A stretch of 64,000 nucleotides of DNA from Bryobacteraceae bacterium. Its GTDB lineage: Bacteria; Acidobacteriota; Terriglobia; Bryobacterales; Bryobacteraceae. A program made the translations under genes and the position numbers. The notes under the pieces were generated by a model, which did not search any database, was not told where the DNA came from, and saw nothing but the letters and a program-made list of their open reading frames with translations. The DNA is taken from NCBI GenBank assembly GCA_026002875.1, contig BPGE01000001.1, positions 1,054,001 to 1,118,000 of the forward strand, given 5' to 3'. Shown here in pieces: positions 7,886 through 16,635 of the stretch. Positions within the stretch are counted from its first letter, which is position 1. Every line of letters begins with the position of its first letter.

Positions 7886-10093
7886 CTACCGCAGGGCCTC
7901 CTCGAAGAACCGGGTCTGCTCGGCCCAACGGTGCTGGCTGGCGCGTCCCATCAGGCCGTGGCTTTTCTGGGGGTAGATCAGGGTCTCGAAAGACTTGCCA
8001 GCCTGCTGCAGGGCGTTCATCATCTGCAGGGCGTTGGCGAAGAGAACGTTGTCGTCCTCGATGTTGTGGATCAGCAGGAGACGCCCTTTGAGGTTGGCGG
8101 CGGCATGAACGGGGGAGCTGTCGCGGTAGCCCTGCTCGTTCTCCGAAGGCAGCCCGAGGTAGCGCTCCGTGTAGATGGTGTCGTAGTTGCGCCAGTCGGT
8201 GACGGCGGCGCCGGCGGCGCCGGCTTTGAAGACGTCCGGCGCGTGGAGCAGGCAATACAGCGTCATGAAGCCGCCGTAGCTCCAGCCCTGCACGCCGATG
8301 CGCTGCGGGTCGATGAAGCCGAGGCTGGTTAGATATCGGATGCCTTCGAGCTGATCGGCCAGCTCCTGTTTCCCGAGGCGGCGGTAGAGCGCGGCCTCAA
8401 AGCGGTGTCCGCGGCCGGCCGAGCCGCGGTTGTCCATCTGCCAGATGACGAATCCCTTGTGGGCCATCACCTGCTCCCAGCTGATGCCGCCGGGCCATGC
8501 ATTGCGGACGCTCTGGGCGTGCGGCCCTCCGTACACGGAGACGATCACCGGGTATTTTTTCGACGGATCGAAATTCGCGGGGCGGATCAGGCGGCCGTAG
8601 AATTCCGTTCCATCCGAGCCTTTGAAGCGGTGAATTTCCGTCTTCAGGATTTCATATTCCTCGAGAATTTTCGTATCGGGCTCGCGCCAGACGCGGACCT
8701 CCCTGCCGCCCGCATCGTGCAGTGTTGTCCGGGGCGGGGAGTCGAGATTCGAAAACGTGTCCAGGTAATAATCGCACGCCGGGCTCATCTGGATGGAGTG
8801 CGTACCCGCGCCAGGGCTCACCAGAGCGGGCGCCGCGCCGTCGAACGACGTTCTGTACAGGCGCCGTTCCAGCGGGCTGGCCTGCGTGCCGGCAAAGAAA
8901 ATCCTGCCGCCGTTTTCGTCGACGCAGGCGATGGAGCTGACCTCCCATTCCCCGCGCGTGAGCTGGCGCAGCATTTTTCCGTCCGGCGCGTGCAGGTAAA
9001 GATGGCGGAAACCGCTCTGTTCGCTCGAGCGCAGAATGCGGCCGCCGGAAAGAAGGCGGAAATCGTCCGTGATGTTGATCCACGCCGGGTCGGTTTCCTC
9101 GATCAGCACGCGCGCGCGGCCGGTCGTTGCATCCGCGGCGGCGATCCAAAGATGGTCCTGCACGCGGTTCAGGCGGTGCACGAGAACGGACTTCGAATCC
9201 GGAGACCAGTGGACGCGGGCGATGAGAAAGTCGCGCGTCTCGCCGAAATCCATCCATTTCGTGGCGCCGCCGGAGGCGGCGACGACGCCCACGCGCACGT
9301 CGGCGTTGGGTTCGCCCGCCTTGGGATAGCGCTGCGGCTCGGCGACGGCGTTCATTTTGAGGAAGTCTCCGTGCGGGTAGAGCGGCTCGCGGCTCACATC
9401 GAACTGGAGATAGGCGATGCGGGAGGAGTCTGGCGACCACCAGTGAGCGGTGCCGAGATCCAGTTCCTCGGGATAGACCCAATCGAGCATGCCGTTCCAG
9501 AGCGTTTCGGAGGAGTCATGCGTCAGGCGCGTGACTTTTTTCGAACCGATCTCCAGAACGTAGAGATCGCGGTCGCGGCGGAAGCTGACCTTCAGTCCGT
9601 CGGGCGACAGCTTCGGGTCGCGCTCGGCGACGGGAGTCGACGTCAGTTGCGCGGTCTTGCCGGTGGATTCTTCCCAAAGGAAGAGATCTCCGCCGGAAAG
9701 GATCAGGACCTTCGAGCCGTCCTGCGACCACTGAATGCGCTGCTCGCGGACGCGGCGGTTTTCCCAAGTCATCTGTGCCGGCTGCGGATAAGGCTGCGCC
9801 TGGCGGGAGAGCTCGGCCAGATTGGCGATCTCCTTTTCCTCGCCGGTGGCGGCGTCGTGGAGCAGCAGCTTCTCAGAGCGGATCACCGCCAGGCGCCCGC
9901 CCTGCGGGGACCAGAAAGCCTGCACTGCCGGCGCCATCATGCGCGCGCCGGCGGAGGCAAGAGCTTCCAGAGTGACCGGTTTCTTCGCCTGGGCGCGGAC
10001 GGTCCACGGCGCCACCAGAACTCCGCACAGGGCGGAAGCGGCTATCGCGGCGGCCGCGTGCGAGACTCTCAGCGGGCTCATGCGAAACAGCAT
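7886..10093 (-). CDS. Secreted prolyl oligopeptidase-type protease (S9B, dipeptidyl peptidase IV family)
   Basis: An S9-family serine peptidase that would remove dipeptides from N-termini, often after proline. The 735-residue product has a signal-like leader (AAAAIAASALCGVLVAPW), an N-terminal beta-propeller (DPPIV N domain) and a C-terminal alpha/beta hydrolase domain. The triad is visible as GWSYGGFMTLY (Ser), EDDNVLFANALQ (Asp) and PQKSHGLMG (His). The frame stays open for another 260 codons upstream, but those run antisense through ruvX; ATG at 10093 or 10081 starts the leader. Only 14 bases separate 10093 from the divergent ruvX start. Confidence 0.92.
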   Translation of the reverse strand: MLFRMSPLRVSHAAAAIAASALCGVLVAPWTVRAQAKKPVTLEALASAGARMMAPAVQAFWSPQGGRLAVIRSEKLLLHDAATGEEKEIANLAELSRQAQPYPQPAQMTWENRRVREQRIQWSQDGSKVLILSGGDLFLWEESTGKTAQLTSTPVAERDPKLSPDGLKVSFRRDRDLYVLEIGSKKVTRLTHDSSETLWNGMLDWVYPEELDLGTAHWWSPDSSRIAYLQFDVSREPLYPHGDFLKMNAVAEPQRYPKAGEPNADVRVGVVAASGGATKWMDFGETRDFLIARVHWSPDSKSVLVHRLNRVQDHLWIAAADATTGRARVLIEETDPAWINITDDFRLLSGGRILRSSEQSGFRHLYLHAPDGKMLRQLTRGEWEVSSIACVDENGGRIFFAGTQASPLERRLYRTSFDGAAPALVSPGAGTHSIQMSPACDYYLDTFSNLDSPPRTTLHDAGGREVRVWREPDTKILEEYEILKTEIHRFKGSDGTEFYGRLIRPANFDPSKKYPVIVSVYGGPHAQSVRNAWPGGISWEQVMAHKGFVIWQMDNRGSAGRGHRFEAALYRRLGKQELADQLEGIRYLTSLGFIDPQRIGVQGWSYGGFMTLYCLLHAPDVFKAGAAGAAVTDWRNYDTIYTERYLGLPSENEQGYRDSSPVHAAANLKGRLLLIHNIEDDNVLFANALQMMNALQQAGKSFETLIYPQKSHGLMGRASQHRWAEQTRFFEEALR

Positions 10094-10107
10094 GGCACAA
10101 TCGGGTT

Positions 10108-10539
10108 GTGGGCAGGATTCTGGCTCTCGATGTGGGCAGGCGCCGGATCGGCATGGCCATCGCCGTGGAAGGCAGCGCGGCGCACGGCATTGGCGCCATG
10201 GCGCGGCGCTCGCTGCGGGAAGACCTCGAGCGCCTGAAGCGCGTGGCGGAGGAGCGCGGCGTGGAGCGGGTTGTGGTCGGGCTGCCTCTGAACATGGACG
10301 GGAGCGAGAGCGCCATGGCGGGCGAGGTGCGCCAGTTCGGCGAACGGCTGCGCACGGCTCTGGGCGTTGAAGTTGTTTACCAGGACGAGCGGCTGACTTC
10401 GTTTGCGGCTGAAGAGCTGCTGAAGCAGCGCGGCATGAGCCTGAAAAAGATGCTGGAAGCCAAGCGCCGCGGCGTGGTGGATGAGATGGCCGCTGTCGCC
10501 GTTCTCGACGATTATCTGGGCAGGACGGAACGCGGATGA
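10108..10539 (+). CDS. ruvX: Putative pre-16S rRNA nuclease / Holliday junction resolvase-like YqgF
   Basis: The 143-residue product is a typical RNase H-fold YqgF protein: ILALDVGRRRIGMAIA holds the first metal aspartate, VVVGLPLNMDGSES follows, then VYQDERLTSFAAEELL and VDEMAAVAVLDDYL with the remaining acidic residues. In E. coli it trims the 5' end of 16S rRNA. The start is GTG at 10108. It overlaps mltG by four bases (ATGA). Confidence 0.93.
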   Translation: MGRILALDVGRRRIGMAIAVEGSAAHGIGAMARRSLREDLERLKRVAEERGVERVVVGLPLNMDGSESAMAGEVRQFGERLRTALGVEVVYQDERLTSFAAEELLKQRGMSLKKMLEAKRRGVVDEMAAVAVLDDYLGRTERG

Positions 10540-11543
10540 GGGGCGCGTTCCGGACCGCTGTTTCCCTTGCCGCCGCCGCTGCCGCGGGGTCACTTCTCGC
10601 GGTCAAGACGGACAGGTACGCGGCCTTCAGCGGGGAGGTGTTCGTCGACATTCCATTGGGAACGCCGACGGTGAAAATCGCCGCCATGCTGGCCGATGCG
10701 GGCGTGGTGCGGCACCCGCTGTTCTTTCTGCTGGCGCGCGCCTGGCATCCGCGGTGGAAGCCTCTTGCCGGGGAGTACCGGTTCGCTGAGCCGGCGACGC
10801 CGGAGCGGGTGCTGGAGAGGCTGGCGAAAGGGGACGTCTTCACGGTGGAGCTGCGCGTGCCTGAGGGCACGGACTGCTACGATCTTGCGGCGCTGGTCGA
10901 AGCGGCCGGGCTGGCGCGGGCGGACGAGTTTCTGCCGCTGGCGCTGCCGCACGAGGGCTATCTGTTTCCGTCGACGTACCGCTTTTCGCGCAGGGCGGCG
11001 CCGGAGCAGATTGTGGACACGATGCGCCGCACGTTCGAGCAGGTGTGGCGGGAACTGGGCGGGACGGAAGAGCGGAAGCGCGAGACGGTGATTCTGGCGT
11101 CGCTGGTGGAGGCGGAAGCCGTGAAGGACGAAGAGCGGGCGCGCATCGCGGGCGTCTTTCTCAACCGCCTGAAGAAGGGCATGCGGCTCGAGTGCGACCC
11201 CACGGTGAAGTACGCGGCCCGGCGCGAAGGACGGTGGCGCGGCGCGATCTACCGGAGCGACCTGGAGAGCCGGAACCGCTACAACACGTACGTCTGGCAC
11301 GGGCTGCCTCCGGGGCCGGTGACCAATCCGGGGCGCAAGTCGCTGGAGGCGGCGCTGCACCCGGCCGAAACAGAAGAGCTGTATTTTGTCGCGAAGGCGA
11401 ACGGCGACGGCGGCCATGTCTTCAGCCGGGACTATGAATCCCACCAGAAGGCGGTGCGAGAATATCGGCGGGGACAGAACCATGCGCCGCGGCCGGGCGG
11501 AAATTCTCGCGTGGCTCCGCAGCCAGGGCGTAGAGCGCGTTGA
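10536..11543 (+). CDS. mltG: Endolytic murein transglycosylase MltG
   Basis: MltG cuts nascent glycan strands and is thought to set their length. The 335-residue protein has an N-terminal membrane anchor (TAVSLAAAAAAGSLLAV), then the YceG domain: LPHEGYLFPSTYRF, the catalytic glutamate region ILASLVEAEAVKDEERARIA, VFLNRLKKGMRLECDPTVKYA without its last base, and NTYVWHGLPPGPVTNPG. It is coupled to ruvX, a pairing seen in many bacteria. The last 60 bases overlap the next gene in another frame; residues after about 310 look like non-family tail. Confidence 0.94.
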   Translation: MRGAFRTAVSLAAAAAAGSLLAVKTDRYAAFSGEVFVDIPLGTPTVKIAAMLADAGVVRHPLFFLLARAWHPRWKPLAGEYRFAEPATPERVLERLAKGDVFTVELRVPEGTDCYDLAALVEAAGLARADEFLPLALPHEGYLFPSTYRFSRRAAPEQIVDTMRRTFEQVWRELGGTEERKRETVILASLVEAEAVKDEERARIAGVFLNRLKKGMRLECDPTVKYAARREGRWRGAIYRSDLESRNRYNTYVWHGLPPGPVTNPGRKSLEAALHPAETEELYFVAKANGDGGHVFSRDYESHQKAVREYRRGQNHAPRPGGNSRVAPQPGRRAR

Positions 11544-11913
11544 CGAAGCCCTGGCCGCGCGCCTGCGGGCGGAGTTCGCCGGCGTTTCCGAGTCCACGAT
11601 CCGGCGCGCGCTGCGCGAAAGCGGGCTGGAGCTGGATCCCCTGGTGGAAGGCGTGCGGCAGGACACCCTCGAAGACCTGGAGCGCACGCTGCTGGCGCTT
11701 GCCGCCGAATACGAGCAGGGCGGTGCGGCGCGCCGCGCCCAGGTGCGCGCGCTGGTGCTGACGGCGCGCCGCCGCACGGAATTGGCTGCGCGGCGCAAAC
11801 CGAAGGACGAGGAGCTTCTGTGGCTGCGCACCTGGCTCGAGAATCCGCTGGTGTTCCCGGCATGGGCGCGGCTGCGGCGGCGCGCTTGCTCCGGCCGGGC
11901 CGATGCGGTGTGA
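11482..11913 (+). CDS. Conserved-looking hypothetical protein, helical, Arg-rich
   Basis: I do not recognise this 143-residue protein. It starts with MRRGRAEILAWLRSQGVERV, followed by a helix-turn-helix-like stretch (LRAEFAGVSESTIRRALRES) and long charged helices rich in arginine and glutamate (DLERTLLALAAEYEQGG, RRAQVRALVLTARRRTELAA), ending in WLRTWLENPLVFPAWARLR. The pattern SESTIRRALRESG suggests DNA or nucleotide binding, but this is only inference. It overlaps the 3' end of mltG by 62 bases and ends 7 bases before the next gene, so it is probably part of the ruvX-mltG transcript. Confidence 0.65.
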   Translation: MRRGRAEILAWLRSQGVERVDEALAARLRAEFAGVSESTIRRALRESGLELDPLVEGVRQDTLEDLERTLLALAAEYEQGGAARRAQVRALVLTARRRTELAARRKPKDEELLWLRTWLENPLVFPAWARLRRRACSGRADAV

Positions 11914-11920
11914 TGGACGC

Positions 11921-13042
11921 ATGCGCATCGACCGCAGAGAGTTCCTGGCCTTGATGGCCGCCGCGCCCGCCGCGGGGCAGGGAAAGCAGGCGTGGCTTTA
12001 CATCGGCGCGTACACGAACGAGAAGAACCGCGGCATCACGGCGGCGCGGTTCGATCTGTCCACCGGCGCCATCTCGGACATGATCCTGGCCGCCGAGACG
12101 CCCAACCCGACGTTTCTCGAGATCCATCCCAACGGCCGCTGGCTTTACGCCGTGAACGAGATCGCCAACTACGAGGGCAAGCGCGAGGGCTCGATCACCG
12201 CGTATGAAATCGACCGCGGCACGGGCCGGTTGAAGGAGCTGAACCGCGCTTCGACGCAGGGCGGCGGCCCCTGCCATGTGAGCCTGGACCGCACGGGGCG
12301 CATGGCCATGATCGCCAATTACGGCGGCGGCAGCGTCGCTTCGTTCCGCATTCTGGAGGACGGGCGCGTGAGCGAAGCCGTCAGCTTCTTCCAGCACGAA
12401 GGCAGCGGCGCCAACCCGAAGCGCCAGGAGCGGCCGCACGCGCACTCGATCAACGCCGCGCCCGACAACCGCTTCGCCGCCGCCTGCGACCTGGGGACGG
12501 ATGAGATCGTGATCTATGCGATTGACCCGGCCAAGGGTGCGATGCGGAGGCACGGCGCCGCGAAGCTCGCGGCGGGCAGCGGGCCGCGTCACTTCGCGTT
12601 CCACCCGAACGGCCGCTTCGGCTATTCGGTGAACGAGCTGCTGTCCACGGTGACGGCTTTCGAATACCGCAACGGGGCGCTGAAGGAGATCCACACGGTA
12701 TCCACTCTGCCCGAGGGATTCGCGGGCGAGAACACGACGGCCGAAATCCGCGTGCACCCTTCAGGACAGTGGCTGTACGCATCCAACCGGGGCGAGGACT
12801 CGATCGCGGCGTTCCGCATTGACGGGCGCAGCGGACGCCTGACGCGCCTGGGCAACACGCCTACGCAGGGACGCACGCCGCGCAATTTCTACATCGAGCC
12901 TTCGGGCCGCTGGCTGCTGGCGGCCAATCAGCGGTCGGACAGCGTGGTGGTGTTCGAGATCGACGCGAAGACCGGGCAACTGCTCCCGGCGAAGCAGGGG
13001 ATCACCGTGGGCCAGCCCGTGTGCCTGCGCACGGTGCTGTGA
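11921..13042 (+). CDS. Lactonase-family seven-bladed beta-propeller (6-phosphogluconolactonase-like), Tat-exported
   Basis: A 373-residue propeller of the YbhE/Pgl lactonase family. It begins with a Tat-type leader (RIDRREFLALMAAAPAAG). Blades repeat motifs such as YIGAYTNEKNRGI, GRWLYAVNEIANY, GGGPCHVSLDRTGRM, HAHSINAAPDNRF, GPRHFAFHPNGRFGYSVNEL and GRTPRNFYIEPSGRWLLAAN. In cytosolic relatives the enzyme hydrolyses 6-phosphogluconolactone; exported members are of unknown substrate. The ATG at 11921 is preferred over an upstream one because it gives the clean leader and follows the previous stop by 7 bases. Confidence 0.88.
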   Translation: MRIDRREFLALMAAAPAAGQGKQAWLYIGAYTNEKNRGITAARFDLSTGAISDMILAAETPNPTFLEIHPNGRWLYAVNEIANYEGKREGSITAYEIDRGTGRLKELNRASTQGGGPCHVSLDRTGRMAMIANYGGGSVASFRILEDGRVSEAVSFFQHEGSGANPKRQERPHAHSINAAPDNRFAAACDLGTDEIVIYAIDPAKGAMRRHGAAKLAAGSGPRHFAFHPNGRFGYSVNELLSTVTAFEYRNGALKEIHTVSTLPEGFAGENTTAEIRVHPSGQWLYASNRGEDSIAAFRIDGRSGRLTRLGNTPTQGRTPRNFYIEPSGRWLLAANQRSDSVVVFEIDAKTGQLLPAKQGITVGQPVCLRTVL

Positions 13043-13071
13043 AAGAACCGGCACCCTGTGTAGTCTCCGTC

Positions 13072-13091
13072 CCGGGCGAGTGATTGCCCGG
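13072..13091 (+). terminator. Weak hairpin after the lactonase gene
   Basis: CCGGGC and GCCCGG form a 6-bp stem around an 8-base loop, 30 bases after the lactonase stop codon. Only two T residues follow, so it is a poor intrinsic terminator and may simply protect the 3' end. Confidence 0.3.
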
Positions 13092-13189
13092 TTGCGGCCG
13101 ATGGTACCGGGAGTCCTGTCCTGATTGGGACTGGAGTCCCTGCCGGTGGGGGGCGGTTCAGGATATTTCGTGCCCGCGCGGGAAAATGC

Positions 13190-13218
13190 TTGACTTGGCA
13201 GTACTTCAATGTTACGCT
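13190..13218 (+). promoter_or_regulatory. Sigma-70-type promoter for the PEP-CTERM gene
   Basis: TTGACT at 13190-13195 and TACGCT at 13213-13218 are spaced by exactly 17 bases, 32 bases before the start codon of the PEP-CTERM protein. No other gene lies between. The -10 element deviates from consensus at two positions. Confidence 0.55.
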
Positions 13219-13249
13219 CCCGTAGCTGACATTTGTCAAGGAGGAGCAA

Positions 13250-14014
13250 TTGAGAACAAGAATACTGCCGTTGCTGCTGGTTCTGGCAGCCTTTCCGCTG
13301 GTTTCGTCCGGCGCTGTGATTGCCGTTTTTGGCAACAACGCGACAAACACCTATCTGGCAAGTCTGGGTCACACGGTGTCGCAGGTGACAGATGCAGACC
13401 TCGCGACGCCGGGGTTCCTGGATACGTTCGACCTGTTTTATATGACGCGGATCGGGAGCAGCTTCGGGACTGGCCTCTCCGCCGGTGCTGCCGCCAATGT
13501 TGCTGCGTGGCTTGGAGGCGGCAGGTTCGTACTGCTGAACGCCGATTTCGCCGATGGAATCACCAACGGGGACGCCAATGTGAATCAGCTGACTTCCAAC
13601 GCCGTGGCGTGGGTGCTTGCCGGCGGCTCGAGGGGCTACATCGGCGAATTCAACGGCGCGGTTTCGGCGCTGACATCCAACAGCAACGGCTTCACGCCCA
13701 TCGGCATCGTGAGCGGGTCGGCAGGACCGCTCGGATTCACGCAAGGCGGCAGCGATGGAACTCTCTGGGTGGTTCAACCGTCCCATCCGGTGATGGCGGG
13801 GCTTCCTTCCAGCTTCAATCCGGTGGGCATCGAGTTCGGCTCGATCATGACAGGAATCGACCCCGCTCTGATTCTGGCGGCATTCGGACCTGAAGGGCCT
13901 CTCTATCCCGGAGTGATCGCAGGCGGCGGCGCGGCGGGTGCCATTCCGGAACCGTCCACGTTCGCCCTGATGGCAGGGGGCCTTGCCGTGCTGTTGCTCC
14001 GGCGCCGGAAGTAG
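13250..14014 (+). CDS. PEP-CTERM sorting-domain surface protein
   Basis: The 254-residue product has a signal peptide (LPLLLVLAAFPLVSSG), a globular exported body, and a C-terminal sorting signal: the PEP motif in AIPEPSTFALMAGG, a hydrophobic helix (LAVLLL) and the basic end RRRK. In known systems an exosortase cuts near PEP and hands the protein to the outer surface or biofilm matrix. The body begins AVIAVFGNNATNTYLASLG and resembles a flavodoxin-like or glutamine-amidotransferase-like domain, with no catalytic residues I can name. The start is a TTG preceded by AGGAGG at 5-base spacing, a very strong ribosome binding site. No exosortase gene is in the window. Confidence 0.9.
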   Translation: MRTRILPLLLVLAAFPLVSSGAVIAVFGNNATNTYLASLGHTVSQVTDADLATPGFLDTFDLFYMTRIGSSFGTGLSAGAAANVAAWLGGGRFVLLNADFADGITNGDANVNQLTSNAVAWVLAGGSRGYIGEFNGAVSALTSNSNGFTPIGIVSGSAGPLGFTQGGSDGTLWVVQPSHPVMAGLPSSFNPVGIEFGSIMTGIDPALILAAFGPEGPLYPGVIAGGGAAGAIPEPSTFALMAGGLAVLLLRRRK

Positions 14015-14385
14015 TAACCAGCCGATCAGCGAGTTTCGCGCCTGCTGTGGGGCAACGCCTTGCAGACCGGGCCGCGAGGGAACAACGGAGTGTCCGTGTG
14101 CGAGGCAATCGCTCTCTGCCGGAAGCGAAGGCATGCAGCAGGCACCGGAGCACTCCGTCGATCCCGCAGGCAGCGCCAGAACGATGCGCTTGCCAGACCT
14201 CCCGTGCCGGAAGGGCAGGACCCGACCGCAAACCGCAATTCCATATCCCGGACGGAGGGATGGCCCGCTGTCACTGAGTTCTGGCGTCAAGGCCGCATCA
14301 GGCGCCGCTGAGCCGGCCGAAGGCGGCGCAACGGTGGCAGATCCTGCGGGACATCAGCTGGGGAAAAAATCGAGGCGGGTGTTGC

Positions 14386-14443
14386 GCCGCGAACGAAGGC
14401 GGCGCCAGCGATGGTCAGAGCCGCGAACGAAGGCGGCGTCAGC
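14386..14443 (+). repeat. Two direct repeats, 24 bases each
   Basis: GCCGCGAACGAAGGCGGCG followed by C or T and CAGC occurs at 14386-14409 and 14420-14443, 34 bases apart with one mismatch. Two copies are too few for a CRISPR or a tandem array; they directly adjoin the dispersed repeat at 14447. Confidence 0.7.
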
Positions 14444-14446
14444 CGC

Positions 14447-14503
14447 CGAGAGTGAGCGGTCCCCTCGCGGCCCCACAACCCGGAGGCGATTTTCGAGGGA
14501 GCG
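14447..14503 (+). repeat. Dispersed intergenic repeat, copy 1
   Basis: A 57-base sequence starting CGAGAGTGAGCGGTCC and ending GATTTTCGAGGGAGCG. It aligns with 43159-43214 at 44 identical positions out of 57 with one gap; the AGCGGTCC and GATTTTCG blocks are identical. The first half can form a small hairpin (CGAG with CTCG). Confidence 0.6.
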
Positions 14504-14590
14504 ATGCGGTGTCCAAAGCACTCTCCACGCGGCTGGATGATCTCCGAGGCAGCGGCGATCGCGGAAACCGCGTTCAGACGCGAGGGCGGG

Positions 14591-14926
14591 TCACTGGCCT
14601 GCCGAATCTCCGCCCGTCTGCGGGGCGGGCTGCGCCGGCTGGCCTTCGGGCAGGATGATGACCGTTTCGCCGGGCAGGGCCTTGTTCAGGTGCTGACGGA
14701 TCGCGCGCTGCCGCTCCTCCTCGCTGACCCGCAGGCGCTCCACTTCCGTGTGCTTGCGGTGCACCTTGTCCCGCAGCAGCCGGACCTCGTCATTCAGAGA
14801 CACCATCTCGCGGTACTTCTGCAACATCAGAGGCAAGCCTTCCGGCCGCATCAGGACGGAGACGAGAGCGGCGAGACAGAACATGGTCGCGGTGAAGAAT
14901 GAAAGCTTGCGCAGCAGCGGCTTCAT
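14591..14926 (-). CDS. FtsB/DivIC-like septum formation initiator protein
   Basis: A 111-residue bitopic membrane protein: basic N-terminus (KPLLRKL), one membrane helix (SFFTATMFCLAALVSVLM), then a coiled coil starting at LPLMLQKYREMVSLNDEVRL and a charged segment EEERQRAIRQHLNKALPGET. This is the size and order of FtsB/DivIC proteins, which link FtsL and FtsQ at the division septum. A proline/glutamine-rich tail follows. It lies alone on the minus strand and diverges from cutA with a 71-base gap. Confidence 0.78.
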   Translation of the reverse strand: MKPLLRKLSFFTATMFCLAALVSVLMRPEGLPLMLQKYREMVSLNDEVRLLRDKVHRKHTEVERLRVSEEERQRAIRQHLNKALPGETVIILPEGQPAQPAPQTGGDSAGQ

Positions 14927-14997
14927 GGCGGAAACAATTCGTCTAAATCTCGTTTATAATCCCTCTCGCGGGCAATGTCCATACCCCGGAGAAAATA

Positions 14998-15348
14998 ATG
15001 ACCGACAAGATCCTTGTTTCGACGACCTGCGGCTCGGAAGAGGAGGCGAAGCGGCTGGCGCAGCTGCTCGTGGAGGAGCGGCTGGCGGCGTGCGTGCAGA
15101 TCCTGCCGCAGGTGTTCAGCGTGTACCGCTGGCGCGGCGCGGTGGAGGAAGGCTGCGAGTGCCTGCTGCTGGTGAAAAGCCGGCGGGACCTTTTCGGGGA
15201 GCTGTGCCGGCGGCTGCGGGCGGCGCACTCGTACGAGCTGCCCGAGATCGTCGCCCTGCCTGTCGTGGACGGAGACCTGGACTATCTGTCGTGGATTGAC
15301 GCCGGGCTGCGCAGCCCCGAGTCCTTGCAGGACACTCCGGCCGTGTGA
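14998..15348 (+). CDS. cutA: CutA-family divalent cation tolerance protein
   Basis: A 116-residue CutA1 protein, a trimeric ferredoxin-like fold. Typical motifs are VSTTCGSEEEAKRLAQLLVE, RLAACVQILP, the strand VYRWRGAVEEGCECLLLVKS and HSYELPEIVALPV. CutA proteins were linked to copper tolerance, but their molecular role is not settled. It lies 14 bases upstream of the MFS transporter gene and may share its transcript. Confidence 0.93.
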   Translation: MTDKILVSTTCGSEEEAKRLAQLLVEERLAACVQILPQVFSVYRWRGAVEEGCECLLLVKSRRDLFGELCRRLRAAHSYELPEIVALPVVDGDLDYLSWIDAGLRSPESLQDTPAV

Positions 15349-15362
15349 TGGGATAGTGGCTC

Positions 15363-16628
15363 ATGACTGCGCCGCAAGCTCCTACGCGCGCCCGTCACTG
15401 GGTGGTGTTTTTCGCCGTCACGCTGGCCATCCTGGCGTACATCGACCGCGTGGCCATCTCGCAGGCGGCGCCGCTGATCTCGAAGGATCTGGGCTTCAGC
15501 AAGCAGGAGATGGGCTACATCTTCTCTGCGTTTGCGCTGGCCTATGCGGCGTTCGAGATTCCGGGCGGCTGGATGGGGGACTGGATGGGGCCGCGGCGGG
15601 TGCTGATGCGGATCGTGCTGTGGTGGTCGTTCTTCACGGCGGCCACGGGCTGGGCGTGGAACTTCGTCTCGATGTGGATCGTGCGGTTCCTGTTCGGCGC
15701 AGGCGAGGCAGGCTGCTTTCCGAACCTCACCAAGGCGTTCACCACCTGGCTGCCCGTGCACGAGCGGGTGCGCGCGCAGGGGATCATGTGGTCGTTCGCG
15801 CGGTGGGGCGGGGCGTTTACGCCGCCGCTGTTCGCGCTGCTGTTCCGCTTCATGGGCTGGCGCGACGTGTTCCACGTGTTCGGGCTGATCGGCCTGGTGT
15901 GGGCGTTCTTCTTCTACCGCTGGTACCGCGACAACCCGAAGGACCACCCGGCGGTGAACGAGGCGGAGCTGGCGCTGCTGGAGGGCGCGGAGAAGACGGC
16001 GTCGGGCCACGGCGACGTGCCGTGGGGCAAGATGGTGCGGCGCGGCTCGGTGTGGCTGCTGTGGGCGCAGTATTTCCTGCTGACCTATCCCTGGTACTTC
16101 TACATCACGTGGCTGCCCACATACCTGCAGGAGGCGCGCCACATGGACATGGGCACCAGCGCGCGCTACGCCATTCTGCCGCTGCTGTTCGGCGGGATCG
16201 GCTCGATGTTCGCCGGGTTTCTGGCCAAGTATGTCTCGCTGTGGCTCGGGTCGGTGGACCGGGCGCGGCGCTGGATGGGCGCGGCAGGCTTTCTGGGCGC
16301 GGCGGGATTCCTGCTCGTCTCCACTCTGACGAAAGACCCGCTGCCGGCGATGCTGGCCATGGGGCTGGCGTCGTTCTGCAACGACCTGGTGATGCCGGGC
16401 GCATGGGGCGCGTGCATGGACATCGGCGGAAAATACGCGGGGACGCTCTCCGGCTCGATGAACATGATGGGCAACATCGCCGGAATTCTTGCGCCTTCCA
16501 TTGGCGGTTTCATCCTCATGCACACGGGCAACGACTGGAACCTGTTCCTGTTCACGATGGCGGGCGCCTATTTCCTGGGGGCGTTCTGCTGGCCTTTCAT
16601 CCATTCCACGCGGCCTCTGGAGGACTGA
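15363..16628 (+). CDS. Major facilitator superfamily transporter (anion:cation symporter type)
   Basis: A 421-residue, 12-helix transporter. The first helix begins VVFFAVTLAILAYIDRVAIS, and loop 2-3 has the family motif GGWMGDWMGPRRVLMRI. The pattern YIDR in helix 1 and FGAGEAGCFPN in helix 4 are typical of the hexuronate/glucarate (ACS) branch, so an organic-acid or sugar-acid substrate is likely. The next gene, 7 bases downstream, encodes a secreted sialidase-like protein, which suggests that the pair handles products of glycan breakdown. Confidence 0.88.
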   Translation: MTAPQAPTRARHWVVFFAVTLAILAYIDRVAISQAAPLISKDLGFSKQEMGYIFSAFALAYAAFEIPGGWMGDWMGPRRVLMRIVLWWSFFTAATGWAWNFVSMWIVRFLFGAGEAGCFPNLTKAFTTWLPVHERVRAQGIMWSFARWGGAFTPPLFALLFRFMGWRDVFHVFGLIGLVWAFFFYRWYRDNPKDHPAVNEAELALLEGAEKTASGHGDVPWGKMVRRGSVWLLWAQYFLLTYPWYFYITWLPTYLQEARHMDMGTSARYAILPLLFGGIGSMFAGFLAKYVSLWLGSVDRARRWMGAAGFLGAAGFLLVSTLTKDPLPAMLAMGLASFCNDLVMPGAWGACMDIGGKYAGTLSGSMNMMGNIAGILAPSIGGFILMHTGNDWNLFLFTMAGAYFLGAFCWPFIHSTRPLED

Positions 16629-16635
16629 GCGGACC

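Larger units (their letters stand above)
14015..14590 (+). other. Long intergenic region (576 bases) with short repeats
   Basis: No convincing gene. It contains two copies of a 24-base sequence (14386-14409 and 14420-14443) and one copy of a dispersed repeat (14447-14503) listed separately. The rest has no clear promoter, terminator or RNA gene. Confidence 0.6.

Noticed and set aside
10094-10870. N-terminal extension of the S9 protease by about 260 codons
   Set aside because: The open frame runs antisense through all of ruvX and into mltG; a proper signal peptide starts at 10093 or 10081.
14386-14443. Possible CRISPR-like repeats
   Set aside because: Only two copies with a 10-base space, no cas genes; too short and too few.
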